Shown one piece after another: positions 48,978-58,892 of a stretch of 64,000 nt of DNA. Position 1 is the first letter of the stretch; every line of letters begins with the position of its first letter. The stretch covers positions 2,792,001-2,856,000 of the forward strand of contig NZ_SNWR01000001.1 of assembly GCF_004362215.1 (NCBI RefSeq). Reading direction: 5' to 3'. This DNA is from Paractinoplanes brasiliensis. GTDB taxonomy: Bacteria; Actinomycetota; Actinomycetes; Mycobacteriales; Micromonosporaceae. A program made the translations under genes and the position numbers. A model generated the notes under the pieces. It was given only the letters and a program-made list of their open reading frames with translations. It did not search any database and was not told where the DNA came from.

Positions 48978-50762
48978 ATGGGGCGGACGGAGCGAAAAGG
49001 GCAGATCGCATCGCTCCGTATCGGGCGGTACCGGCTCGTCGAAAAGCTCGGCACCGGCGGCATGTCCGAGGTCTGGCGCGGTTACGACGAGACCCTCGGC
49101 CGAGCCGTCGCGGTCAAGGTCCTCTCGCCACGCCTCGCCGGCGATCAGATGTTCCGCGACCGCATGCGGCAGGAGGCGCTGGCCGCCGCGCGCCTCGCCC
49201 ACCCCCACATCACGGGCATTTTCGACTTCGGCGAGTCCCCTCTCGACGAGCGATTTTCCCTCCCGTACGTCGTCATGGAGCTCAACGACGGCGAATCGGT
49301 CGCTTCACGGATCGCACGGCAGGGGCCGCTGCCCTGGCGGGACGCGGTCACGGTGGCCGTGGAGGTCGCGTCCGCCCTGGCCACGGCCCATGCGCGCGGC
49401 GTGGTGCACCGGGACGTCACCCCGGCCAACGTGATGCTGACAGGCGGCGGCGCCAAGGTCGTCGACTTCGGGATCTCGGCGATCGTCGGCCAGCGCGACG
49501 CCGCACCCGACGGCAGCCTGCTCGGCACCCCGGCCTACCTCGCGCCCGAACGCCTCAGCGGCGCGCAGGTCTCCGCGACGGCCGACGTCTACGCGCTCGG
49601 GTTGCTCCTCTACCGCTCACTCTGCGGCCGGCTGCCCTGGCAGGCCGACACCACGTCGGAGGCGCTTCGCGCTCACCTGTACGCCGCGCCGGAGCCGCTG
49701 CCGTCGATCTCGGGTCTGCCCGCGGCGGTCGCGGATCTGTGCCTGCGCTGCCTCACCAAGGATCCGGCCGACCGTCCCACGGCCGCCGAGGTGGCCCGCG
49801 ACCTGGCCGTCGTCGTCGGCATGCAACCGGTCGTCCCGCCGGTGATCGAGCGAGCGGCCGACGCCCCCGACCCCGTACGCGGCACCGCCTACCCACCAGC
49901 GGTGAAACCGCAACGCCGTGCCGGAGCTGGCCGAGTCCTGCTCGCCTGTCTCGGCTTGCCCGGCGGCATACCGGGTCCCCGCCCACCCGCCCGGGTGCTG
50001 CGCTTACGGGCCGGCTTGAAGATCGGAGCAGTGTTGCGACTCGCCGGTCCGCAGCCACTGGGCGGGGGCTTGTTCCTGGCCGGCAGCTCCTTCGGGGGCG
50101 GGCGCGCCAACACCGCCGCGGCGGCGGTTTCCCCGCGCCGGCGGCCTCGGGTGCAGACCGCGCTGATGACGCTGGCGGTGGTGGCCACGGCCGGAATCAG
50201 CTGGGCGGCCACCCGCGACAACCCGGACTTGAAAGAGGCCCAGGCTGCCGGTTCCGGAGTGGTGGCGGCCGGACCGGGCGACGACCTCGGGTGCGCGGTG
50301 CGCTATCAGCTGCGGCGAGACTCGGGCCGGGTTTACGAGGCCCGGCTGACCGTGGTCACCACCGAGGAACTGGCGCACAACACGTGGCGGGTGCAGTTCG
50401 TCTACCCCGGCACTCAGCAGCTCACCGGATTGTCGAAGGCGGTCACCCAGAAGGGCCGCAAAGTGACCGCGAAGGGTCACGGCAAACTCGCGTCCTTCAC
50501 GCTCCGTGGCGAGTATCGCGACTACAACCCGTTGCCCCTGGCGTTCGCGGTCGACGGCGTGAAGTGCCGTGCGGAGGTGCTGGCCAACGTCCCGGTGAGC
50601 CGCCACTCGCGGAAAAGCCCGCCCTTGACCGCCACCGCGGAAATCAGCGAAGACGGCGCCCACCATCCGCCTCGCAGAAACGGCACCCCACAGAAGCGGG
50701 TCGGCACCCCGAGCACTACCGCACCCCCGACAGACACCCCGGGCCTCTCCCTCGCCATGTAG
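48978..50762 (+). CDS. Receptor Ser/Thr protein kinase with extracellular CBM2-like domain
   Basis: A 594-residue PASTA-less bacterial receptor kinase. The kinase domain covers residues 15-275: Gly loop LGTGGMSEVW, ATP lysine Lys47 in VAVKVL, catalytic loop HRDVTPAN with Asp146, and the DFG Asp163 in KVVDFGIS. The usual HRDxKxxN lysine is Thr148. Pro-rich juxtamembrane residues run to about 390, one helix follows (LMTLAVVATAGISWAATR), and the extracellular part resembles a CBM2 carbohydrate-binding module (DDLGCAVRYQLRRDSGRVYE, YRDYNPLPLAFAVDGVKC). It probably senses a cell-wall polysaccharide. The ATG at 48978 has no clear ribosome binding site. Confidence 0.9.
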   Translation: MGRTERKGQIASLRIGRYRLVEKLGTGGMSEVWRGYDETLGRAVAVKVLSPRLAGDQMFRDRMRQEALAAARLAHPHITGIFDFGESPLDERFSLPYVVMELNDGESVASRIARQGPLPWRDAVTVAVEVASALATAHARGVVHRDVTPANVMLTGGGAKVVDFGISAIVGQRDAAPDGSLLGTPAYLAPERLSGAQVSATADVYALGLLLYRSLCGRLPWQADTTSEALRAHLYAAPEPLPSISGLPAAVADLCLRCLTKDPADRPTAAEVARDLAVVVGMQPVVPPVIERAADAPDPVRGTAYPPAVKPQRRAGAGRVLLACLGLPGGIPGPRPPARVLRLRAGLKIGAVLRLAGPQPLGGGLFLAGSSFGGGRANTAAAAVSPRRRPRVQTALMTLAVVATAGISWAATRDNPDLKEAQAAGSGVVAAGPGDDLGCAVRYQLRRDSGRVYEARLTVVTTEELAHNTWRVQFVYPGTQQLTGLSKAVTQKGRKVTAKGHGKLASFTLRGEYRDYNPLPLAFAVDGVKCRAEVLANVPVSRHSRKSPPLTATAEISEDGAHHPPRRNGTPQKRVGTPSTTAPPTDTPGLSLAM

Positions 50763-50963
50763 CCCCGACAAAACCTCCGTCGTAAGTAAGTACTCACATC
50801 ACGCGGCCTGCAACGGGGCTCGGAGGCAGGAAGTGCTGGGCGCGAGGCAGGAAGCGGAGGACGCGGGACGAGGACCGCGAAACGGGAGTCGCGAGACGGC
50901 GCAAGACTTGGAAGACGACGCAAGCAGCGAGAGCTGGGGAACGCTAGGTACAAGGGGCGGGGG

Positions 50964-52454
50964 TCAGCCGGCCAGGAGCTGGTCGACGGGGGCGTAGTCG
51001 TCGGTCAGGATGCGGGCGTTGTCGACGAAGTCGGACAGGGCCGCGCCGGTCAGCATCACTGCGGGGTCGTTCAGCTCGGGCAAGCGGCGGCTCACCTCGT
51101 CAACGGGGAGCGGGCTCGCCGACGCCATGATGACGAAGTTGGCGCCCACCTCGCCGTCCAGGGCTTCTTGGCTGCTGATCAACGCGACGTGCGGGAACGC
51201 CGCCGCGACCGTGGCCACCTCGGCACGGAGGAAGCGGCCGGGGGGATAGTCGATCACGTTCTGCACGTAGATGCCGGTGGGGCGCAGCACGCGGGCGATC
51301 TCCTGCGCCATCTCGCGGGTGGCCAGGTGCCATGGCACGGTCAGGTGGCCGAAAGCGTCGCCGACCACGAAGTCGTAGGAGCCGGTCGGCTGGTCCGTCA
51401 CCCCGACGCGCGCATCCCCCACCCGTACGCGGAGATCAGGCCCCGTCCGCAGGCCGAGCTTCCGCCGATCCAGGTCGACCAGACCGCCGTCCAGTTCGAT
51501 CACCAGCTGGTCGCTGCCGGGGCGGGTGGCTCGGACGTACGCGGGCATCGTGAACCCGCCGCCGCCCAGGTGCAGCGCGTCCACCGGCCCGCCCGGCAGC
51601 ACGTCGGCCACCGCGCCGATCCACTGGATGTACGCGAACTCCAGGTTGCGCGGGTTGTCGAGGTCGACGTACGAGTGCCGCGCCGAGTTGAGGATCAGCT
51701 CGCGTCCCCCGGGCTCGGACGGGTCTTCCTGCACCCGCGCGCAGTGGTACGCCGTCTCGACGTCGCACGGGTTCGGCGACGCCACCCCGAGCCCCGCCCC
51801 GACCAGGCCCACCGTCACCAGGACCGCCCGGGTGCGCGGCTTGCCGGGCAGAGAGGTCCCGCGCAGCCACCAGGCCAGCCCGCCGCCGGAGAGGGCGAGC
51901 AGCACCGCCAGCGAGATGATGATCCAGCTCGACGGCACCGCGGCCACGAAGACGAACCCGGTCGCCAGCGTCGCCGTGATCGCTCCCAGCGTGCCCATGC
52001 TGGACAGCCGCCCGACCACCGACCCCGTCCTGTTCAGGTCGCTGAGCTGAAGTTTCACCACCAGCGGGGTCACCGCGGAGAGGATGAACGCGGGCAGGAA
52101 GACGGCCAGGGCGGCGAGCAGCAGCACGGCCGGCGCGGCCCCGCCCCGCAGAATCTCGCCGCCGAACCGGACCAGGGGCAGGGTCACGGCCGTGAAGATC
52201 GCCCCGAGCAGCAGCGCCGGCACGAGCAGCACGCGCGGGTCGTACCGGTCCGCGAGGCGGCCACCGAGCCACGTCCCGTACGCGATGGCGGCCAGCGCGA
52301 TCCCGATCACGGAGCTGCTGACCTGCAGCGTCACGCCCACGTACGGACCGACGAGGCGCAGCGCGACGATCTCGAGGACGAGGACCGCCCCGCTTGCGCC
52401 GAAGACCAGGGCGGTGGCAAGACCGGACGGAAGGGCACGCGGCGGGGTTTCCAC
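50964..52454 (-). CDS. Membrane protein with C-terminal spermidine synthase-like domain
   Basis: A 496-residue fusion. The first 230 residues have six or seven helices (LVFGASGAVLVLEIVALRLVG, then WLGGRLADRYDPR), like MFS/polyamine-synthase fusion proteins. The rest is a spermidine synthase-type Rossmann fold with LHLGGGGFTMPAYV, VIELDGGLVDLDRR and YDFVVGDAFGHLTVPWHLATRE. The acidic substrate residues of true aminopropyltransferases are only partly present, so activity on putrescine is unproved. GTG 52454 is the start. The N-terminal reading is consistent with family members. It could make a cell-envelope metabolite or act as a lipid-associated enzyme. Confidence 0.85.
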   Translation of the reverse strand: METPPRALPSGLATALVFGASGAVLVLEIVALRLVGPYVGVTLQVSSSVIGIALAAIAYGTWLGGRLADRYDPRVLLVPALLLGAIFTAVTLPLVRFGGEILRGGAAPAVLLLAALAVFLPAFILSAVTPLVVKLQLSDLNRTGSVVGRLSSMGTLGAITATLATGFVFVAAVPSSWIIISLAVLLALSGGGLAWWLRGTSLPGKPRTRAVLVTVGLVGAGLGVASPNPCDVETAYHCARVQEDPSEPGGRELILNSARHSYVDLDNPRNLEFAYIQWIGAVADVLPGGPVDALHLGGGGFTMPAYVRATRPGSDQLVIELDGGLVDLDRRKLGLRTGPDLRVRVGDARVGVTDQPTGSYDFVVGDAFGHLTVPWHLATREMAQEIARVLRPTGIYVQNVIDYPPGRFLRAEVATVAAAFPHVALISSQEALDGEVGANFVIMASASPLPVDEVSRRLPELNDPAVMLTGAALSDFVDNARILTDDYAPVDQLLAG

Positions 52455-52489
52455 CCGACGGATGCTAGCCGCACCAACCTGGGAAAAAC

Positions 52490-53503
52490 CTACAGCATCG
52501 AGACGTGTACGTGGTTGGTGTGCTCCGCCGACGCCCCGCCGCTGCCGCTGTACTTGCGCCAGCCGTCACCCGGCAGCCAGATCTGACGGAACCAGATCAC
52601 ATACATCACGCCGAGCCGGTCCGCGTTCTTCACGAAGTAGGCGGCGAGCCTGTCCCCGTACGTCCGGTCGTCGCCGGTCGCTGCCGAGTTCTTGAAGGTG
52701 GACTCGTTGGACGACATGTCGCAGGCCCGGCCCTTGGGGTGCTCGCCGGAGTTTCGCTGGCTCCAGCACACCGTGTAGCGCTTGAACCCGTCCGACTTCG
52801 CCTCCTGATAGGCGTGCAGGGTTCGCGGCGTCAGGCAACCACCGCTGGTCGGGTCGTCGATCGTGCACTTCTCGTTGGGCCAGGAGCCGTCGGAGTTGCG
52901 CGGGGCCGGCTTGGCCAGCGGCGAGTTGACCGAGACGAAACCGCCGGCGACCTGGCCACCGCCCACACTGGCCAGCGCGCGCTCAGCCTCTTTCTTCTTC
53001 TTGCCGAGCGCGGCGACCTGCTTGGTCTGCTCGGCGATCTCGCGGTCGATGGCCGCCTTGGCCGCCTTGGCCTTGTCGAGCTCGGCCCGGTACTGCCCGA
53101 GGATCTGGCCGTCGAGCTGGGCCATCATGTCGAGCTGCTGGATGCGTTCGAGGAAGACGTCGGGCGAGGTCGAGTCGAGCAGCATCGAGGCGGTGCTGGG
53201 CCGGCCGAGCCGGTAGGACCGGGCCGCGATCTCGTTGACCTGGCCTTCCATGGCTTTCGCCCCGGCCGTCGCCTGCTTGACCGTGTTCTGCAGCGCCACG
53301 GCCCGCTTCTTCGACGCGTTCAGCTTCTGGATCGCGACCGCCTGGCCCTTGGCCGCGGACTCGAGCGCGCTGCGCAGCGTCTTGTCGTCGCCCTCGTCGG
53401 GGTCGGCGTAGGCCGCCCCCGTCGTGGCCGTCAGCAAAAGCGCGCACGCCGCCACGATCAGCACGAGCACACCACGGAGCCGGCGCTGGAAAACCGCCGC
53501 CAC
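52490..53503 (-). CDS. Secreted coiled-coil protein with M15/ARB-07466-like C-terminal domain
   Basis: A 337-residue secreted protein. The signal peptide is basic then hydrophobic (about residues 1-33, RRLRGVLVLIVAACALLL, Ala-rich cleavage region). Residues 45-185 form a long Lys/Ala-rich coiled coil like the one in peptidoglycan-associated proteins (for example RipA or NlpC partners). The C-terminal domain has HPKGRACDMSSNES and HTNHVHVSML, the Asp/His pattern of zinc D-Ala-D-Ala peptidase-like domains. GTG 53503 has GGGAGG 5 nt upstream, which decides the start over ATG 53518. It may cut or bind cell wall peptides. Confidence 0.86.
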   Translation of the reverse strand: MAAVFQRRLRGVLVLIVAACALLLTATTGAAYADPDEGDDKTLRSALESAAKGQAVAIQKLNASKKRAVALQNTVKQATAGAKAMEGQVNEIAARSYRLGRPSTASMLLDSTSPDVFLERIQQLDMMAQLDGQILGQYRAELDKAKAAKAAIDREIAEQTKQVAALGKKKKEAERALASVGGGQVAGGFVSVNSPLAKPAPRNSDGSWPNEKCTIDDPTSGGCLTPRTLHAYQEAKSDGFKRYTVCWSQRNSGEHPKGRACDMSSNESTFKNSAATGDDRTYGDRLAAYFVKNADRLGVMYVIWFRQIWLPGDGWRKYSGSGGASAEHTNHVHVSML

Positions 53504-53568
53504 GGATACCTCCCCCATCGTCAGCGCGGGCAGACTCTACCGTGATACGTAAGGGAGCGGCAGATCGA

Positions 53569-54342
53569 TCAACCGGCCGAGTAACCGCCGTCGACGAAGA
53601 GTGTCTGGCCTGTCACGGCGACGGCGGCATCGCTTGCCAGAAAGACCGCGCACGCCCCGAAATCATCCGGTACGCCGTTTCTGCCGATCATCGTGCGCGC
53701 CGCGTGCTTGGCGACCACCACCGGATCCGCGAACACCGGTTCGGTCAGCGGGGTGTGCACCACTCCGGGCGCGATCGCGTTGCAGCACACGCCGTGCGGT
53801 GACCAGGCCTCGGCCTGTGACCTGGTCAGACCCACCAGGCCGGCCTTGGAGGCGCCGTAGGCCCCGCTGTTCCCGTACGCGCGGAACGCCTGTTGCGACA
53901 CCACGTTGATGATCCGTCCCCAGCCGCGCTCGGCCATCCGCGGCCCGAAGGCCTGACCGAGCAGGAACGGGGCGGTGAGGTTGGCCGCCAGGGTGACGTC
54001 CCAGTCGTCCTCGGTGAGGTCGTTCATGGGCGGGCGACGGTTCACCGCGGCCGAGTTGACCAGGACGTCCGGAGCCCCGTACGCCTGCAGGGTCTGTTCG
54101 ATGAGGACGGTCACGGCCTTGCGATCGGCCAGGTCGGCCGCTATGGCGTGCGCCTCGGCGCCGAATCCGCGCAGCTCCCCGGCCACCTCGGCCAGCGGCC
54201 CCGGACGGCGGGCGACCAGCAGCACGCGCGCGCCGGCCCGCCCCAGCGCGATCGCCATGGCCCGGCCGATGCCCGAGCTGCCGCCGGTCACCATTGCCGT
54301 GCGGCCGCCAAGGCCGAAAAGGCTTTCCAGGTACGCCGACAT
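53569..54342 (-). CDS. Short-chain dehydrogenase/reductase
   Basis: A 257-residue SDR. It carries MVTGGSSGIGRAMAIALG, NSAAVN, and YGASKAGLVGLTRS with Tyr and Lys, and ends with FVDGGYSAG. VARRPGPLAEVAGEL suggests NADPH. It resembles gluconate 5-dehydrogenase-like or 3-oxoacyl-reductase-like enzymes, but the substrate cannot be fixed. The start ATG 54342 is 4 bp after the stop of the inositol monophosphatase gene, which makes it the last gene of the signalling operon transcript. The pathway connection is not obvious. Confidence 0.92.
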   Translation of the reverse strand: MSAYLESLFGLGGRTAMVTGGSSGIGRAMAIALGRAGARVLLVARRPGPLAEVAGELRGFGAEAHAIAADLADRKAVTVLIEQTLQAYGAPDVLVNSAAVNRRPPMNDLTEDDWDVTLAANLTAPFLLGQAFGPRMAERGWGRIINVVSQQAFRAYGNSGAYGASKAGLVGLTRSQAEAWSPHGVCCNAIAPGVVHTPLTEPVFADPVVVAKHAARTMIGRNGVPDDFGACAVFLASDAAVAVTGQTLFVDGGYSAG

Positions 54343-54346
54343 CGCT

Positions 54347-55156
54347 CTACAAAATCGAGGTGTCGGGGAAGAGCGTGTCGCGGACCGTACGCCAGATGTC
54401 GTCGTTCGCCGCGACCAGCAGGCCGCGCTCGCTGTCCGTCGGGCGGTAGGGCTCGCCGTCCAGATGCAGCGCAGTGCCGCCGGCCTCCTGGACGATCAGC
54501 GAGCCGGGCACGTGGTCCCATGGCAGGATCCGCCAGAACAGCGCGAACTGCTGCTCGTCGAGGGCGACCGCGGGGTATTCGTAGCCGGCGCAGTGGCGGC
54601 CCTTGGTGACCTCGCCGAACGCGCCGGTGTGCGAAGCCGCCACCTTGCGCAGCTCTTCCGGCAGGTAATGGGTGGCCACGACGCCTCGCAGCGTGTCCGC
54701 GCCGGGGTCGTCGGTGCGGGTTTTCACCCGTACGCCGTCGCGGTAGGCGCCCGAGCCCAGTTCGGCGACCGTGAGGTGATCATCCACCACGTCGAGGATC
54801 CACGAGGCCGTGGGCTCGCCGTCACGCAGCAGGGCCACCATCACGGCGAACGGGGTTTTGCCGGCCGCGAAGTTGTTGGTGCCGTCGACCGGGTCGACGA
54901 TCCAGACCGCGCCCGCGTCGCCGAGCCGGTCGAGCACCCGGGGGTCGGCCGCCACCGATTCCTCGCCGACCACGGCCGAACCGGGCAGCAGGGCGGTCAG
55001 GCCGCGGGTCAGCGCCTGCTCGGACTCCTTGTCGGCGATGGTTACCAGGTCACCGGGCGACTTCTGGGCGATCTCGTCGGTGGACAGGTGACGGAAGCGC
55101 GGCAGCACGACGGTGGCCGCGACCTCCCGGATGAGCTCGCCGACCTGATCAAGCAC
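54347..55156 (-). CDS. Inositol monophosphatase family protein
   Basis: A 269-residue Mg2+- and Li+-sensitive phosphatase family member. The metal sites are visible in GEESVAADP (Glu), WIVDPVDGTNNFAAG (two Asp and the DGT loop) and LPWDHVPGSLIVQEAGG (Asp). These place it in the family that includes histidinol phosphatase, fructose-bisphosphatase-like, PAP phosphatase and inositol phosphatase enzymes. It is not possible to say which. GTG 55156 overlaps the response regulator stop by 8 bp, so it is in the signalling operon. Confidence 0.92.
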   Translation of the reverse strand: MLDQVGELIREVAATVVLPRFRHLSTDEIAQKSPGDLVTIADKESEQALTRGLTALLPGSAVVGEESVAADPRVLDRLGDAGAVWIVDPVDGTNNFAAGKTPFAVMVALLRDGEPTASWILDVVDDHLTVAELGSGAYRDGVRVKTRTDDPGADTLRGVVATHYLPEELRKVAASHTGAFGEVTKGRHCAGYEYPAVALDEQQFALFWRILPWDHVPGSLIVQEAGGTALHLDGEPYRPTDSERGLLVAANDDIWRTVRDTLFPDTSIL

Positions 55157-55600
55157 GCGGCGGCAGCTTCACGACGCTGACGAAGAACTCGTCGATCTGG
55201 CGGATGACCGTGATGAACCGCTCGAAGTCGACCGGCTTGGTCACGTACGCGTTCGCGTGCAACTGGTAGCTGCGCAGGATGTCCTCGTCGGCGGACGAGG
55301 TGGTGAGCACGACGACCGGGATACGGCCCAGTTCCTGGTCCTTCTTGATCTCTTCGAGCACCTCACGGCCGTCCCGCTTGGGCAGGTTGAGGTCGAGCAG
55401 GATCAGGTCGGGGCGTACGGCGTCGGCGTAGTCGCCCTCGCGCCGCAGGTAGGCCAGCGCCTCGGCGCCGTCGGAGACGACGTTGAGCCGGTTACGAACC
55501 TTGTGTTCCTCGAACGCCTCCTGGGTCATCAGCACGTCGCCCGGATCGTCCTCGACCAGCAGCACCTCGATGGGGGTGCCGTCGGCCCGTGTCGCAGCCG

Positions 55601-55604
<4 letters not shown>
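55149..55604 (-). CDS. Single-domain response regulator
   Basis: A 151-residue receiver-only regulator, similar to Rcp1/CheY-like proteins that partner bacteriophytochrome-type kinases. The acidic pocket is LLVEDDPGDVLMTQEA, the phosphoacceptor Asp71 is in LILLDLNLPKRDG, the Thr/Ser switch in VVVLTTSSADED and Lys in AYVTKPVDFERF. It has no output domain, so it acts by protein contact or phosphotransfer. Its ATG overlaps the histidine kinase stop by 4 bp. Confidence 0.94.
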
Positions 55605-57204
<1,600 letters not shown>

Positions 57205-57208
<4 letters not shown>

Positions 57209-58407
57209 CGCCCATTCCCTCGCGAGATCAGCAGCATGGCCACGTCGTCGGCCAGCGGTCCGCCGTTGGCGTGCTCCGCCCGGCCGACCAGCCAGGCCGG
57301 CAGGGCGGGCAACGGCACCGTACGGGCGGCGGGCTCGTCGAGCAGGGCACAGAGGCCGGACACGTCGAGCCGCTCGTTGCCGGCGCCGGTGTGCCCCTCG
57401 ATCAGGCCGTCGGTGTACATCAGCAAAGACCAGTCATCTCGGGAGAACTCGACCTCGGTGGCGGGAGTGGGCCGGGGACGGACCCCGAGCACGATCCCGG
57501 TGCGGGCCTGGACGGGACCGACCCGGCCGTCCCGGAGCAACACCGGAGGGGGATGCCCGGCCAGCCGGACCACCGCCTTGTTCCCGTCGAGGTCGATGGT
57601 CACCGCGGCGACGGTCGCGAAGACCTCGCGGGCCCGGCGCTCGCTCATCAGCACCTGTTCGAGCGAGGGCAGGATCTGCTCGTCGGCCACGCCGGCCAGG
57701 ACCAGCGCGCGCCAGGCGACCCGGAGCTCGACGCCGAGCGCGGCCTCGTCGACCCCGTGGCCGCAGACGTCGCCGACGATCACCTGCAGCTTGTTGTCAC
57801 CCACCTGCACGACGTCGAAGAAGTCACCGCCCAGCAGCCCCAAGGCCCGGCCGGAACGGTAGAACGTGTGCACCGCCACCCGATCGGTGGACATCAGGGG
57901 CTGCGGCAGCAGGCCGCGCTCGAGGCGGGCCGACTCGGCCTGGCGCAGCTCGACCTCCCGCAGCCGCTGAGCGTTCTCGTCGGCCCGCTTGCGCTCGACC
58001 GCGTACCGCAGCGCCCGGGTCAGCAGAACGCCGTCGACCTGGCCCTTGACCAGGTAGTCCTGCGCGCCCTCGGCCACCGCGGCGACGCCCAGGTGCTCGT
58101 CGGAGCGGCCGGTGAGCACGCAGACCGCGGCGCTGCCTGCCATCGCGAGCAGCTTGCGCAGCCCGTCGATGCCCTCGGCGTCGGGCAGGCCGAGGTCGAG
58201 CAGCACGCACTGAATGCCGGTGAGCAGGCCGCGGGCCTCACGCAGGCTGGTCGCCACGCGCAGGTCGAACGGCGCGTCGGCCTCGTGCAGCAGCTCGCGG
58301 ACGAGGAACGCGTCACCCTCGTCGTCCTCGACGAGCAGCACACGCAGGCGCTCCTGGTAGGCCGGGACGACGGGGCGGGCACGGGGCGCGACCGAGTGCT
58401 CAGTCAT
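57205..58407 (-). CDS. PP2C-type (SpoIIE) phosphatase with N-terminal receiver domain
   Basis: A 400-residue regulated phosphatase. Residues 20-145 are a receiver domain with VLLVEDDEGDAFLVREL and phosphoacceptor Asp71 (CVLLDLGLPDAEG). A short coiled-coil linker follows (VELRQAESARLERGLLPQ), then a PPM/SpoIIE catalytic domain with GGDFFDVVQVGDNKLQVIVGD and LADDVAMLLISRG holding the metal-binding aspartates. Such proteins dephosphorylate anti-anti-sigma factors in the general stress response. No anti-sigma or STAS gene is in the window. ATG 58407 follows a G-rich site; GTG 58419 is possible. It is the first or second gene of the operon. Confidence 0.94.
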
Positions 58408-58482
58408 GCCGCCCCCCACCTCGTCCGACTCTCGGCCCCTGCCCGCTGATCGTGTACCACCGGGTGCGGGCGCACAACACTC

Positions 58483-58818
58483 TCACGTGGCCTCCTCGGC
58501 GGCCACACGACGGGCGTGCTGCGCGATGACCTCCCCGAGAATGCCGTGCAGCCGCCCGCACTCCTGGCAGTGCAGATTTTCGTCGAGGTGACGTCCGCCG
58601 CACTCGACACAGGTGCCTCGGTCGGCCGGGTCGCGGTAGGCCGCGAGCGCCTTGCACATGGCTCGGATGACGTGGTCGCTGACCGGGAAGACGCCCTCGC
58701 CCATGGCGGTGCGCACGCCCACCATGGCGACCGGCGCGGCCTCGGGATGGGGGTCGTAGGGCGCGACAGCGTCGATGAACGCGGCCACCACGGCGGCGGG
58801 GTCGAACGGCGTGCTCAC
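58483..58818 (-). CDS. Small zinc-ribbon protein, function unknown
   Basis: A 111-residue protein whose C-terminal third has a four-Cys zinc ribbon (CVECGGRHLDENLHCQECG). The N-terminal part is helical (VVAAFIDAVAPYDPHPEAAP, HVIRAMCKALAAYRDP) with no named domain. GTG 58818 is the likely start, since upstream codons overlap the divergent M28 gene promoter region. It lies 75 bp upstream of the PP2C phosphatase on the same strand, and could belong to that operon. Confidence 0.7.
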   Translation of the reverse strand: MSTPFDPAAVVAAFIDAVAPYDPHPEAAPVAMVGVRTAMGEGVFPVSDHVIRAMCKALAAYRDPADRGTCVECGGRHLDENLHCQECGRLHGILGEVIAQHARRVAAEEAT

Positions 58819-58892
58819 CCCGACAACGCTAGGCCACGCCCTGAACGATCTTCCGGCTACCCGGTGTCGTACCCAACCGCTTAGATACACCC

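Noticed and set aside
50522..50953. 143-codon minus-strand frame after the kinase gene
   Set aside because: It overlaps the end of the kinase in the other direction and consists of Arg/Pro/Ser-rich sequence. The purine-rich stretch at about 50815-50950 with a repeated GAGGCAGGAAG is noted, but no coding or RNA signal supports it.
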